DNA from: Gammaproteobacteria bacterium
Lineage (GTDB): Bacteria; Pseudomonadota; Gammaproteobacteria; Steroidobacterales; Woeseiaceae
Length of the DNA stretch: 38,948 nt
Reading direction: 5' to 3'
Assembly (NCBI GenBank): GCA_029884165.1
Contig: JAOUIH010000026.1
Span: 1-38,948 of the forward strand
A model generated the notes under the pieces. That model searched no databases, was not told the DNA's origin, and saw only the letters and a program-made list of their open reading frames with translations. A program made the position numbers and the translations under genes. Every line of letters starts with the position of its first letter. Positions within the stretch are counted from its first letter, which is position 1. Below are positions 1 through 7,687 of this stretch, piece after piece.

Positions 1-687
1 CATCGCGTTGCCGGATTCGGTCAGCTCCCCGGAAATCGCGAAGCCGTTTGAGCCGATCGGGTTCTCGTAACCGGAATACTGCGCCCGCGCCGCCGCGACG
101 ACCTCCGCGTCGACGGACTCGCCGCGCCCGTAGAACGCCTCTATGCCGGGCAACGGGATCTGCTCGATATCGCCGCCGATCGAGCCCTCGAAGAAGAACA
201 TCGGCATCCAGGGCTCAAAGCGCGTCAGGAGCTTCGGACGCACGTCGGGGTGGGTGGCAAGGTAATAATTCAGGCCGTCGGCAAAGGCATCGCACAGCGC
301 CTGCAGCCAGTCCGGCGCAGCAGCGTAAGCCGCCTTCGCATCGTCCTCGGTCATGTAGAGCCGCGCACGCAGGTCGCTGTACAGCGCGCTCTCGCCCTCC
401 ACCTCGGCCAGCCGGCCGATCGCCCAGACATAATTGCGTTCGACCCGGGGGAAGTCGTCCTCGGCCTGTGCGTACAGCAATCCGAAGACCGTGTCCGCAT
501 CCGTCTTCGCATAAATGTGCGGCACGCCGAAGTCGTCGCGAATGATCGTGACGTTTGCGGCCCGGGCTGCCAGGCGTTCGAGTTCCGGGTCGACCGTGGC
601 CGATGGCGGCGCGCCGGGTGTGCAGGAGGCGAGAAATAACAGGATGGCGGTGCACGCCAGTATGTGTAATCCGGCTTTCGGTGTCAT
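1..687 (-). CDS. Penicillin acylase family lipoprotein (N-terminal part, cut by window edge)
   Basis: Only the first 229 residues are in the window; the gene continues past position 1. ATG at 687 gives a lipoprotein signal with lipobox LASC (Cys22). Residues 47-110 (IRDDFGVPHIYAKTDADTVFG, then YAQAEDDFPRVERNY) match the alpha-subunit start of penicillin amidases, aculeacin acylases and acyl-homoserine-lactone acylases. Residues 211-215 read IGSNG; Ser213 is the expected N-terminal nucleophile exposed when the precursor is cleaved (Ntn hydrolase). The family makes periplasmic or surface enzymes that hydrolyse amide bonds of acylated substrates. The substrate cannot be told from this part: beta-lactam, AHL or lipopeptide side chains are all possible. 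No partner gene is visible; the next gene upstream is a small ORF on the same strand. Confidence 0.9.
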   Translation of the reverse strand, partial: MTPKAGLHILACTAILLFLASCTPGAPPSATVDPELERLAARAANVTIIRDDFGVPHIYAKTDADTVFGLLYAQAEDDFPRVERNYVWAIGRLAEVEGESALYSDLRARLYMTEDDAKAAYAAAPDWLQALCDAFADGLNYYLATHPDVRPKLLTRFEPWMPMFFFEGSIGGDIEQIPLPGIEAFYGRGESVDAEVVAAARAQYSGYENPIGSNGFAISGELTESGNAM

Positions 688-763
688 GCGGGGTCCCTGC
701 TTGAAGCTGGCTGACGAAAATGTGGGTGTTCCGGCTGGCGGCTCGGAGTTTAGCGCATTGCCC

Positions 764-788
764 GGAGCGGTGCTGCCGCGCCCGCTCC
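764..788 (-). terminator. Hairpin directly after the 77-residue ORF
   Basis: A 7-bp perfect stem (GGAGCGG/CCGCTCC) with an 11-nt loop begins at the base next to the stop codon of the small minus-strand ORF. There is no U-run, so it is a weak or Rho-type terminator candidate. Its position supports the small ORF being expressed. Confidence 0.4.
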
Positions 789-1022
789 TCAACCGTTGCC
801 CTGCAGCACGTGCACGAAGCTGCGCATTCCCGGTGGCGCGGACGATTCGAGATAGTCGCGGAACCCCGGGACGAACGTGGCTTTTCTCAGGCTCCACCAG
901 GCTTGCCCGCCCGGCTCGTGAAAATACATCCGGATGTGCTCGCTCCACGAGTTCCAGGTTTCATCCTCCCTGACACCATGTCGCCCTCCTTCGGGCGGAC
1001 CTGCTTGCTCGTCGATAGTCAC
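789..1022 (-). CDS. Small conserved-looking hypothetical protein (77 aa)
   Basis: GTG at 1022 gives 77 residues. From about residue 20 the protein looks like real coding sequence: WNSWSEHIRMYFHEPGG, then QAWWSLRKATFVPGFRDYLE. It is rich in Trp, Phe and Tyr with a proline-ended tail, like the C-terminal part of uncharacterised proteobacterial proteins I have seen but cannot name. There is no signal peptide and no catalytic motif. The first 20 residues are less convincing, so the start may lie inside them or the ORF may be a fragment of a longer ancestor. A hairpin sits right behind its stop. It is divergent from the PhzF-like gene. Function unknown. Confidence 0.5.
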   Translation of the reverse strand: MTIDEQAGPPEGGRHGVREDETWNSWSEHIRMYFHEPGGQAWWSLRKATFVPGFRDYLESSAPPGMRSFVHVLQGNG

Positions 1023-1131
1023 CCGAAATCGACGCCCGCAGCAACCGATGCCCTTGGTCGGCCGTGACCGGTGGGGTTCTTTGCTGCATTATCGGCTTCA
1101 CTCGACGGGAGACGCCCCCTTGACCGGCCAT

Positions 1132-1935
1132 ATGACCGAAACCCCCTGCCTGCAGATCGACGCATTCACGGACCGGCCGTTCAGGGGCAATCCTGCGGCG
1201 GTGTGCCTGCTGGATGACGAGGGCGACCCGGCCTGGATGCAGGCCGTCGCCGCCGAGATGAATCTCGCGGAGACGGCATTCGTCCGGCCGCTGGACGACG
1301 GCTTCGAGCTGCGCTGGTTCACACCGACGCTGGAGGTCGACCTCTGCGGCCATGCGACCCTCGCCTCCGCGCACGCGCTCTGGCAGGAGGGTATCGTCGG
1401 GGACAGGCACCCGATTCACTTCCACACGAAGAGCGGCATCCTCTCCTGCACCCGACAGGGCGCCCTCATCGAACTCGACTTTCCGGCGACGCCCGTCGCG
1501 GCAACAGACGCACCGGCCGGGCTCTGCAGCGCACTGGGCGTCGAGCCGGTCTTCGTCGGGCGATCGAAATTCGATTACCTGGTGTTGCTCGAATCCGAAG
1601 CGGCAGTTCGCGCCGTGCAGCCGGATTTCCGTCTGCTGGGCGAGGTCGCAACGCGGGGCATCATCGTCACCGGTGTATCCGCTGAGCCCGGCATTCATTT
1701 CGTATCGCGTTTCTTCGGCCCTGCCGCGGGAATCGACGAGGATCCGGTCACCGGCTCCGCGCACTGCGCGCTCGGACCGTTCTGGGGCGAGCGGCTCGGC
1801 AAGGCAACGATGACCGGTCTGCAGGCGTCTGCCCGTAGCGGGATCGTCCGCGTGCGACTGGCCGGTGACCGTGTCGTCCTGGGCGGCCAGGCCGTCACGG
1901 TAATGAAGGGCGTTCTGACCGGCATCTCGGCTTGA
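1132..1935 (+). CDS. PhzF family isomerase/epimerase
   Basis: 267 residues from ATG 1132, the usual length of PhzF proteins. The N-terminus (QIDAFTDRPFRGNPAAVCLL) is the family signature; NLAETAFV carries the catalytic Glu (E47), followed by FTPTLEVDLCGHATLASAH (D70, H74), and the second half has IDEDPVTGSAHC (201-212). PhzF of Pseudomonas isomerises trans-2,3-dihydro-3-hydroxyanthranilate in phenazine synthesis; most homologues have unknown substrates. No other phenazine gene is present, so this is probably a stand-alone cytosolic isomerase. SD is weak; an in-frame TTG four codons upstream is an alternative start. Downstream lies a MITE-like repeat. Confidence 0.9.
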   Translation: MTETPCLQIDAFTDRPFRGNPAAVCLLDDEGDPAWMQAVAAEMNLAETAFVRPLDDGFELRWFTPTLEVDLCGHATLASAHALWQEGIVGDRHPIHFHTKSGILSCTRQGALIELDFPATPVAATDAPAGLCSALGVEPVFVGRSKFDYLVLLESEAAVRAVQPDFRLLGEVATRGIIVTGVSAEPGIHFVSRFFGPAAGIDEDPVTGSAHCALGPFWGERLGKATMTGLQASARSGIVRVRLAGDRVVLGGQAVTVMKGVLTGISA

Positions 1936-1957
1936 CGGGGTCGATGCCCCGCGTCGT

Positions 1958-2118
1958 ACTGGCAGGGTGTCGAAAAACACCCTGCCAGCGCGAGGCAAGG
2001 ATGTCTCGCCCGCGGTTCAGGCGCGCAGGTGCTTGAACCGCAGGGAGCGATTCCGGGCATGCGCCGGACTCGCGACGTCGAAACAGGTCTGCACGACCTT
2101 TTTCAACATCCTGCTAGT
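1958..2118. mobile_element. MITE-like repeat element with about 20-bp terminal inverted repeats
   Basis: About 160 bp filling the gap between the PhzF-like and GFA genes. The left end (1959-1977) reads CTGGCAGGGTGTCGAAAAA; the right end (2099-2117), read on the other strand, is CTAGCAGGATGTTGAAAAA: 16 of 19 identical, and one further outer base pairs. Inside are a 12-bp perfect stem at 1959-1970/1977-1988, a 5-bp stem at 1990-1994/2005-2009 and an 8-bp stem GCGGTTCA/TGAACCGC at 2012-2019/2034-2041. No protein is encoded. No clear target-site duplication is visible (TCGTA left, TCGGC right). The right end contains the stop codon of the GFA gene. From memory, similar sequences are scattered in other proteobacteria, but I could not check. 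Confidence 0.6.
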
Positions 2119-2569
2119 CGGCTGAACGCCGGGCTCGCTCGGCCAGGAACTCCTGCAGGTCGGGCTGTGTCTCGTAGGTCGGCACGCCCTCCGGAAAGGT
2201 GAACCAGGGCTGCGCGCGGGACGTCCACACATGGGCCTCCGGCATTATCTGCGAGGTATCGTCCAGTCCGCCGGGCTTGAGGCGGAAATACGCCGGCCGC
2301 CCGGGATCGACGTGATAGACCCGGTTGCTGCAGGTCGGGCAGAAATAGCATACCGCCGTGCCGCCCGAGTCAGTCGGCCGTTCGAAAGCAGCGAGTTCTC
2401 CACTCAGGAGCCGAAACGCGTCGGCCGGGATGACCATCGTGATGCTGAATGCACTCGCCGAGAGTTTCTGGCAATCGCGGCAATGGCAGGCGACCGTCAC
2501 GATCGGTGCCTTGGACACCTCGTAGCGCACGCTGCCGCACTGGCAGTTGCCTGTCAGGGGTAATCTCAT
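2114..2569 (-). CDS. GFA / CENP-V domain protein
   Basis: 151 residues with the full zinc pattern of the glutathione-dependent formaldehyde-activating (GFA) fold: CQCGSVRY (C9, C11), CHCRDCQK (C28, C30, C33) and CPTCSNRVYH (C77, C80). The founding member Gfa binds glutathione and formaldehyde; most relatives are annotated only by fold, so the substrate is unknown. It starts 18 nt after the stop of the membrane protein gene on the same strand, so the two are probably co-transcribed. The last codons end in a TAG that belongs to the right terminal repeat of the adjacent MITE-like element, so the original C-terminus may have been slightly different. Confidence 0.9.
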   Translation of the reverse strand: MRLPLTGNCQCGSVRYEVSKAPIVTVACHCRDCQKLSASAFSITMVIPADAFRLLSGELAAFERPTDSGGTAVCYFCPTCSNRVYHVDPGRPAYFRLKPGGLDDTSQIMPEAHVWTSRAQPWFTFPEGVPTYETQPDLQEFLAERARRSAD

Positions 2570-2587
2570 TTCGACCTCGACGGCGCC

Positions 2588-3022
2588 CTAGTGCAGCACG
2601 CCCTTCTGCACCATAACCCGCGCGTAAACGAACAAGCCGATCGCGATCAGCCAGATCACGGCCGTGAATGCGGTCGCCCCCTCGCCCATCACCGCTGCGC
2701 CGTCCGACAGGCCGAAGTTGTAGATCGTCGTCGCCAGCAGGGCCAGGATCGCGAGGCCGAACAACCAGACCGACCAGGCCCTGCGCAGCAGCAGGCCAAA
2801 AGCTGCGACCAGCGAGGCCCACACGGCAATCGCCCACGCGCCGTCCGCCCAGGCCGGGAACGAGTAGAAATAGTCGAGCTGTTCCGGCGTGAACTGGCTC
2901 ATGTAGAAATCGAGCCTCAGCTGAGTCGCGCTGTAATCGAATGCACCCATCGCGTCCCACAGGATCGCGAGCACCGCCACGATCCAGAGATGGACCGGCG
3001 TATTCTCTTCCGAAGCACTCAT
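2588..3022 (-). CDS. Four-TM inner-membrane protein, unknown function
   Basis: 144 residues from ATG 3022, which has a purine-rich leader (GGGAAGGGGC, then GGGGGG a few bases before the start). Hydropathy shows four helices: about 10-30, 65-90, 92-110 and 115-137. A loop after the first helix holds a conserved-looking segment, MSQFTPEQLDYFYSFPAWAD. It resembles uncharacterised membrane proteins of similar size in proteobacteria, sometimes annotated as sugar transporters without proof. It is the first gene of a likely two-gene operon with the GFA protein. Confidence 0.8.
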   Translation of the reverse strand: MSASEENTPVHLWIVAVLAILWDAMGAFDYSATQLRLDFYMSQFTPEQLDYFYSFPAWADGAWAIAVWASLVAAFGLLLRRAWSVWLFGLAILALLATTIYNFGLSDGAAVMGEGATAFTAVIWLIAIGLFVYARVMVQKGVLH

Positions 3023-3144
3023 GGTACCCCCCTTTTGCCCCTTCCCAGTTGTTGGAACCCTCTTTCGCTGCAACACGGGGCGTCGCCCAGTGTACCGCAT
3101 CCGCCGGTCACCGGGCCGCGACCCGTTTACTCCTCCCGCCGCGG

Positions 3145-6100
3145 TCAGCCTGCCATCAGCCGATCGTCTGCCGGGATCCGCCCCTCGCGAAACTGCAGCA
3201 CATAGCTGTAGACCACCGGCAACACCAGCAGGCACAGCACGGTCGTTGTCAGCATGCCGCCGAACATCGGTGCTGCGATACGCTGCATCACGTCGCCGCC
3301 GGTGCCCTTGTCGAGCATGACCGGCAGCAGGCCGATGATCGTCGACAGCGCAGTCATCAGTACCGGCCTTACGCGGCGCGCCGTACCTTCGTGCACAGCC
3401 GCGACGATCTCGTCACTGGTCAGCATCGAGCCCTTCGTGTCACGGCGCTCGCGGATGGCCTCCTCGATGAAGTGGATCACGAGCACGCCGGTCTCCACTG
3501 CGACGCCGGCCAGGGCGATGAAGCCTACTGCGATCGCGACCGACAGGTTGAACCCGTACCAGTACGTTAGCCAGAACCCGCCGATCAGCGCGAAGGGCAC
3601 GGACATCATCACTATCGTCGGCCCGGACACATTGCGGAAATTGAGGTAAAGCAAAAGAAAGATGAGCACGAGCGTCACCGGCACGACGATCTTGAGCCGC
3701 GCGGCCGCTCGCTCCATGTACTCGAACTGGCCGGACCAGCTAATTGCATACCCGGACGGGAGCTCCAGTTGCGCGGCGACGGCGCGCTTCGCTTCGGCGA
3801 CGAAGCCGCCAACGTCGCTGACCTGCAGGTCGACATACACCCAGGCGTTCGGGCGCGCGCCCTCGCTCTTGATCATAGGCGCGCCTCGCAGCAGGCGCAG
3901 TTCCGCCAGCTGGCTCAGCGGCACCTGCGCGCCGCTTGGTGTCGCTACGAGTACGCGGCCCAGCTGTTCCGGATTGTCGCGCAGGTCGCGCGGATAGCGA
4001 AGGCTCACCGGGTAGCGCTCGAGGCCCTCTACCGTCTCGGTAACCTGCATGCCTCCTATCGCCGACATGATGACGTCCTGCACGTCGCCGATTGTCAGAC
4101 CGTAACGCGCGACTTTCTCCCGATCGATGTCGAAGTCCAGGTAATACCCGCCGGCCGCGCGATCTCCGAAGGCGGATAAGGTCCCTGGCAGCGTCTTCAT
4201 GATGCGCTCGGCCTCGCCTGCGAGTTCCTCCAGCACCACGAGGTCCGGCCCGCTGATCTTGATGCCGACCGGTGTCTTGATTCCCGTCGACAGCATGTCG
4301 ATACGCGTCTTGATCGGCATCGTCCAGCTGTTCGCCAGCCCCGGAAAGCGGATTTCCGCATCCATTTCCTGCATCAGGCTCTGCATGCTCTTGCCGGGAT
4401 CCGGCCAGCGGGAGCGGTCCTTAAGCCTGACGACGGTCTCGATCATCGAAAGCGGCGCCGGGTCCGTCGCCGTGCGCGCGCGCCCGACCTTGCCGAACAC
4501 CGACTCGACTTCCGGGAAGCTTGCGAGGATGCGGTCTGTCTGTTGCAACAGCTCCTTCGCCTTCGTTATCGATATGCCCGGGAAGGTCGTCGGCATGTAC
4601 AGGATGTCTCCCTCGTCGAGCGGCGGCATGAACTCACTACCGAGCTGAGTCACGGGGTACGCGGATGCAACGAGCAGCGCGGCGACGACCCCGAGCGTGA
4701 GCTTTCGCCTGTTCAGGAAAGTGCGGAGCATCGGGCCGTGGATGCGCGCGAGCACGCGGCTCACCGGATTTTCCGATTCCGACAGGATTCGCCCACGAAG
4801 CATCAGGCCGCAGAGGACCGGGATCAGGGTCACCGCCAGGATTGCGGCCGCGGCCATCGCGTAGGTTTTCGTGAAGGCCAACGGCTTGAACAGGCGGCCC
4901 TCCTGTGCCTCGAGCGTGAACACCGCGAAGAACGACACGACAACGACGAGCAGGGAAAAGAACAGCGCTGGACCGACCTCACGGGTTGCATCCCCGACAG
5001 CGGCCCAGTGCTGCCTGCGCGTCAACGAATTACCGTAGCGTTCGCGGGCCGCGGCTATGTGCTTGTGCGTGTTCTCTATCAGTACGATCGGCCCGTCGAC
5101 CATCGCGCCGATGGCGATCGCGATTCCCCCGAGCGACATGATGTTCGCGTTCAAGCCCTGCAGGCGCATCGCGATGAATGCGAGCAGGATGCCTATGGGT
5201 ACAGAGATGATCGCGACGAGCGACGAACGGAGGTGCAGCAGAAATGCGCCGCAAACCAGCGCGACCAGCACGAACTCCTCGATCAGCGTCCTTGTAAGAT
5301 TATTGATCGCGCGCTCGATCAGGGCGCCCCGGTCGTAAACCGGCACGACTTCGACGCCCTCGGGCAGCCCCGCCTCCAGTTCGTCGAGCTTGGCGCGCAC
5401 GCCGCGGATCGTCTCCAGGGCGTTGCCGCCGAAGCGCATTATGACGACGCCGCCGGCAACCTCGCCGTCGCCGTTGAGATCGGCAGCGCCGCGGCGGAGT
5501 TCCGGCCCAAGCTGTACCTGTGCCACGTCCTTGATCCGGATCGGCGTACCTCGCTCGTCGACGCCGACCGCAATACTTTCGATGTCCGCGACCGAACGAA
5601 TGTAACCTCGACCGCGAACCATGTACTCGGTCTCCGCCATCTCGATGAGGCGTCCGCCGACATCGCGATTCGACCGCGTTATCGCATCGCGCACGCGGGC
5701 AAGCGGGATCCGGTAGGCGACCAGGGCATTCGGATCGACCTCGACCTGGTACTGCCGGACATACCCGCCGACCGACGCGACCTCTGCCACGCCTGGCACA
5801 GTCTGCAACGGGTAGCGCAGGTACCAGTCCTGGAGCGAGCGCAACTCGGACAGGTCGTGGCGACCGCTCCGGTCGACCAGCGCGTACTCGTAGACCCAGC
5901 CGACGCCGGTCGCGTCGGGGCCGAGCGTCGGCGTGACACCGCGCGGGATACGGTCGCTGACGTAGTTCAGGTACTCGAGCACCCGGGAGCGGGCCCAGTA
6001 CAGGTCGGTCCCGTCCCCGAAAATCACGTAGACGAAAGATAGCCCGAAGAACGAGTAGCCGCGAACGACCTGCGCCCCGGGCACAGCAAGCATCGCGGTC

Positions 6101-6309
6101 GTCAACGGGTAGGTCACCTGGTCCTCGACGACCTGTGGCCCCTGGCCCGGGTATTCGGTGTAGACGATGACCTGCACATCCGACAGGTCAGGTATTGCGT
6201 CCAGCGGCGTCGTCCGCAAAGCATACAGGCCGGCCGCTACCAGCACGCCCGCCAGCAGGAGCGTCAGGAAACGGTTCCGCAGGGAGGCGTCGATGATGCG
6301 TTCAATCAT
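3145..6309 (-). CDS. cusA: CusA-type Cu(I)/Ag(I) RND efflux pump
   Basis: 1054 residues, standard for heavy-metal RND pumps. It aligns end to end with E. coli CusA as I remember it. The transmembrane proton-relay Asp is D405 (GAMVDGPIVLIEN). The three methionines that carry Cu(I)/Ag(I) through the periplasmic cleft are present: M572 (LYMPTT), M622 (APLSMIETV) and M672 (RIDMLSTG). This points to monovalent Cu/Ag rather than the divalent Zn/Co/Cd of CzcA. The trimer sits in the inner membrane and pumps metal into the CusB-CusC conduit. Its start overlaps the cusB stop by 8 nt, so translation is coupled. No cusRS or cueR regulator gene is adjacent. Confidence 0.96.
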   Translation of the reverse strand: MIERIIDASLRNRFLTLLLAGVLVAAGLYALRTTPLDAIPDLSDVQVIVYTEYPGQGPQVVEDQVTYPLTTAMLAVPGAQVVRGYSFFGLSFVYVIFGDGTDLYWARSRVLEYLNYVSDRIPRGVTPTLGPDATGVGWVYEYALVDRSGRHDLSELRSLQDWYLRYPLQTVPGVAEVASVGGYVRQYQVEVDPNALVAYRIPLARVRDAITRSNRDVGGRLIEMAETEYMVRGRGYIRSVADIESIAVGVDERGTPIRIKDVAQVQLGPELRRGAADLNGDGEVAGGVVIMRFGGNALETIRGVRAKLDELEAGLPEGVEVVPVYDRGALIERAINNLTRTLIEEFVLVALVCGAFLLHLRSSLVAIISVPIGILLAFIAMRLQGLNANIMSLGGIAIAIGAMVDGPIVLIENTHKHIAAARERYGNSLTRRQHWAAVGDATREVGPALFFSLLVVVVSFFAVFTLEAQEGRLFKPLAFTKTYAMAAAAILAVTLIPVLCGLMLRGRILSESENPVSRVLARIHGPMLRTFLNRRKLTLGVVAALLVASAYPVTQLGSEFMPPLDEGDILYMPTTFPGISITKAKELLQQTDRILASFPEVESVFGKVGRARTATDPAPLSMIETVVRLKDRSRWPDPGKSMQSLMQEMDAEIRFPGLANSWTMPIKTRIDMLSTGIKTPVGIKISGPDLVVLEELAGEAERIMKTLPGTLSAFGDRAAGGYYLDFDIDREKVARYGLTIGDVQDVIMSAIGGMQVTETVEGLERYPVSLRYPRDLRDNPEQLGRVLVATPSGAQVPLSQLAELRLLRGAPMIKSEGARPNAWVYVDLQVSDVGGFVAEAKRAVAAQLELPSGYAISWSGQFEYMERAAARLKIVVPVTLVLIFLLLYLNFRNVSGPTIVMMSVPFALIGGFWLTYWYGFNLSVAIAVGFIALAGVAVETGVLVIHFIEEAIRERRDTKGSMLTSDEIVAAVHEGTARRVRPVLMTALSTIIGLLPVMLDKGTGGDVMQRIAAPMFGGMLTTTVLCLLVLPVVYSYVLQFREGRIPADDRLMAG

Positions 6310-7687
6310 CGCCCTGCTCCTGCATCTTGCGGACGGCTTCGCGCAGCTTCGACTCCGAGTCGATCAGGAACTGCGCCGAGACGACGACCTCGTCGCCGGG
6401 CTGGAGGCCGCTCCGGATCTCCGTGTAACCACCTCCGCTCAGCCCCACTTCGACGGGCCGGGGCTCGAAACGGCCGCCGCCCTGTGCAATGAACACCTGC
6501 TCGCGCAGCCCCGAGCGGATGATCGCCTCGCCTGGCACCGCGATCACGCCCTCGCGGGCACTCGCGTGTATCGTCACGTCGGCGAACATGTCGGGCTTAA
6601 GCAAACGGTCCGGGTTGTCGAACTCGAGCCGCGCCTTGATCGAACGCGTCTTGCTCTCGGCATACGGGTAGATATACGTCAGCCGACCCTCGAAGCTGCG
6701 CCCCGGGACCGCGATGACTCTCATGTCGGCGCGATCGCCGACGCTGACCCAGGGGGACTCGTCTTCGAAGATATCGACGAGCGCCCACACGGTGGAAAGA
6801 TCCGCGACCATGAACAGTTCGGTTTCCGGCGTGACGTACTGGCCCTCGCGCGCACCGACGTTCACGACGACACCCGCGACCGGCGAATGAATGTGCAGCA
6901 ACTTCATCACTTTGCGTTCGCGCTCGAGCATCTCCAGCTGGTGCTGCGGCACGTCGAGCAGGCGCAGTCGCTCCAGCGATGTCTCGACCAGCTCCGCTGC
7001 GCCGCGCCGGACGTCCTCGAACGGGCTCGCACTCAGCGTCTCGTAGTTCTTCAGCGCCAGCAGGTATTCCTGCTGCGAGGACACGAGCTGCGGCGAATAG
7101 ATGGCCAGCAGGATCTCGTCCCGACCTATCGTCTGGCCGGTCGTGCCGATCCGGAGCTCTTCGATCCAACCCTGCGTCTTCGGATGCAGGCGTGCAATTC
7201 GCTGCTCGTCGTACACGATGCGGCCAACGGTATTGATGTCGCGCGCGAGATCGCGGCGGCTGGCCTGAACGGTTCGCACGCCGATCTTCTGCACCGTGAC
7301 CGGGTCGATGCTGACGGTGCCCGCCGGTCCCGAGTCCGCCTCATCGGCATATACCGGTACGTAGTCCATGCCCATGTGGTCTTTCGCGGGCATGGGTGAG
7401 GTAATCTCCGGGTTCATCGGGTTTCGGTAGAACAGCGGCGTCCGCTGTGCCGGCTCCGCATCCGCGTACACGGGAATGTAGTCCATACCCATCTGGTCTT
7501 TCGCCGGTACGGGCGAGGTGATCTCCGGGTTCATCGGATTGCGGTAGAACATCACCTCGCGATTTCCGCTACCGGACTCGACCGGCGTATCGGCCGCATG
7601 CCGCATGCCTGCGATCCAGTAACCGCCGCCGAGCCCGGCCAGCAGCGCCACGATGATTCCCGCTATTGCCAGGTTCCGGTTATTCAT
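6302..7687 (-). CDS. cusB: CusB-type periplasmic adaptor with two heavy-metal-binding motifs
   Basis: 461 residues. One N-terminal TM helix (about 7-26) is followed by two near-identical metal-binding repeats, residues 47-76 and 86-115 (YRNPMNPEITSP, then PAKDxMGMDYxPVYAD). Most CusB homologues with this domain have one copy. The rest is a membrane-fusion protein: barrel-sandwich hybrid halves around IARLHPKTQGWIEELRIGTTG and HSPVAGVVVNVGAREGQYV, a helical hairpin between them, and the membrane-proximal domain at the end. CusB bridges CusA and CusC and hands metal to the pump. It overlaps cusC by 8 nt upstream and cusA by 8 nt downstream. Confidence 0.95.
   Translation of the reverse strand: MNNRNLAIAGIIVALLAGLGGGYWIAGMRHAADTPVESGSGNREVMFYRNPMNPEITSPVPAKDQMGMDYIPVYADAEPAQRTPLFYRNPMNPEITSPMPAKDHMGMDYVPVYADEADSGPAGTVSIDPVTVQKIGVRTVQASRRDLARDINTVGRIVYDEQRIARLHPKTQGWIEELRIGTTGQTIGRDEILLAIYSPQLVSSQQEYLLALKNYETLSASPFEDVRRGAAELVETSLERLRLLDVPQHQLEMLERERKVMKLLHIHSPVAGVVVNVGAREGQYVTPETELFMVADLSTVWALVDIFEDESPWVSVGDRADMRVIAVPGRSFEGRLTYIYPYAESKTRSIKARLEFDNPDRLLKPDMFADVTIHASAREGVIAVPGEAIIRSGLREQVFIAQGGGRFEPRPVEVGLSGGGYTEIRSGLQPGDEVVVSAQFLIDSESKLREAVRKMQEQGDD

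Noticed and set aside
961..1998. 345-codon minus-strand ORF opposite the PhzF-like gene
   Set aside because: Mirror of PhzF, which has all its signature residues on the plus strand.
2017..2232. 71-codon ORF across the MITE-like repeat
   Set aside because: It is a reading through the repeat and the GFA tail; such small ORFs are typical false calls on dispersed repeats.
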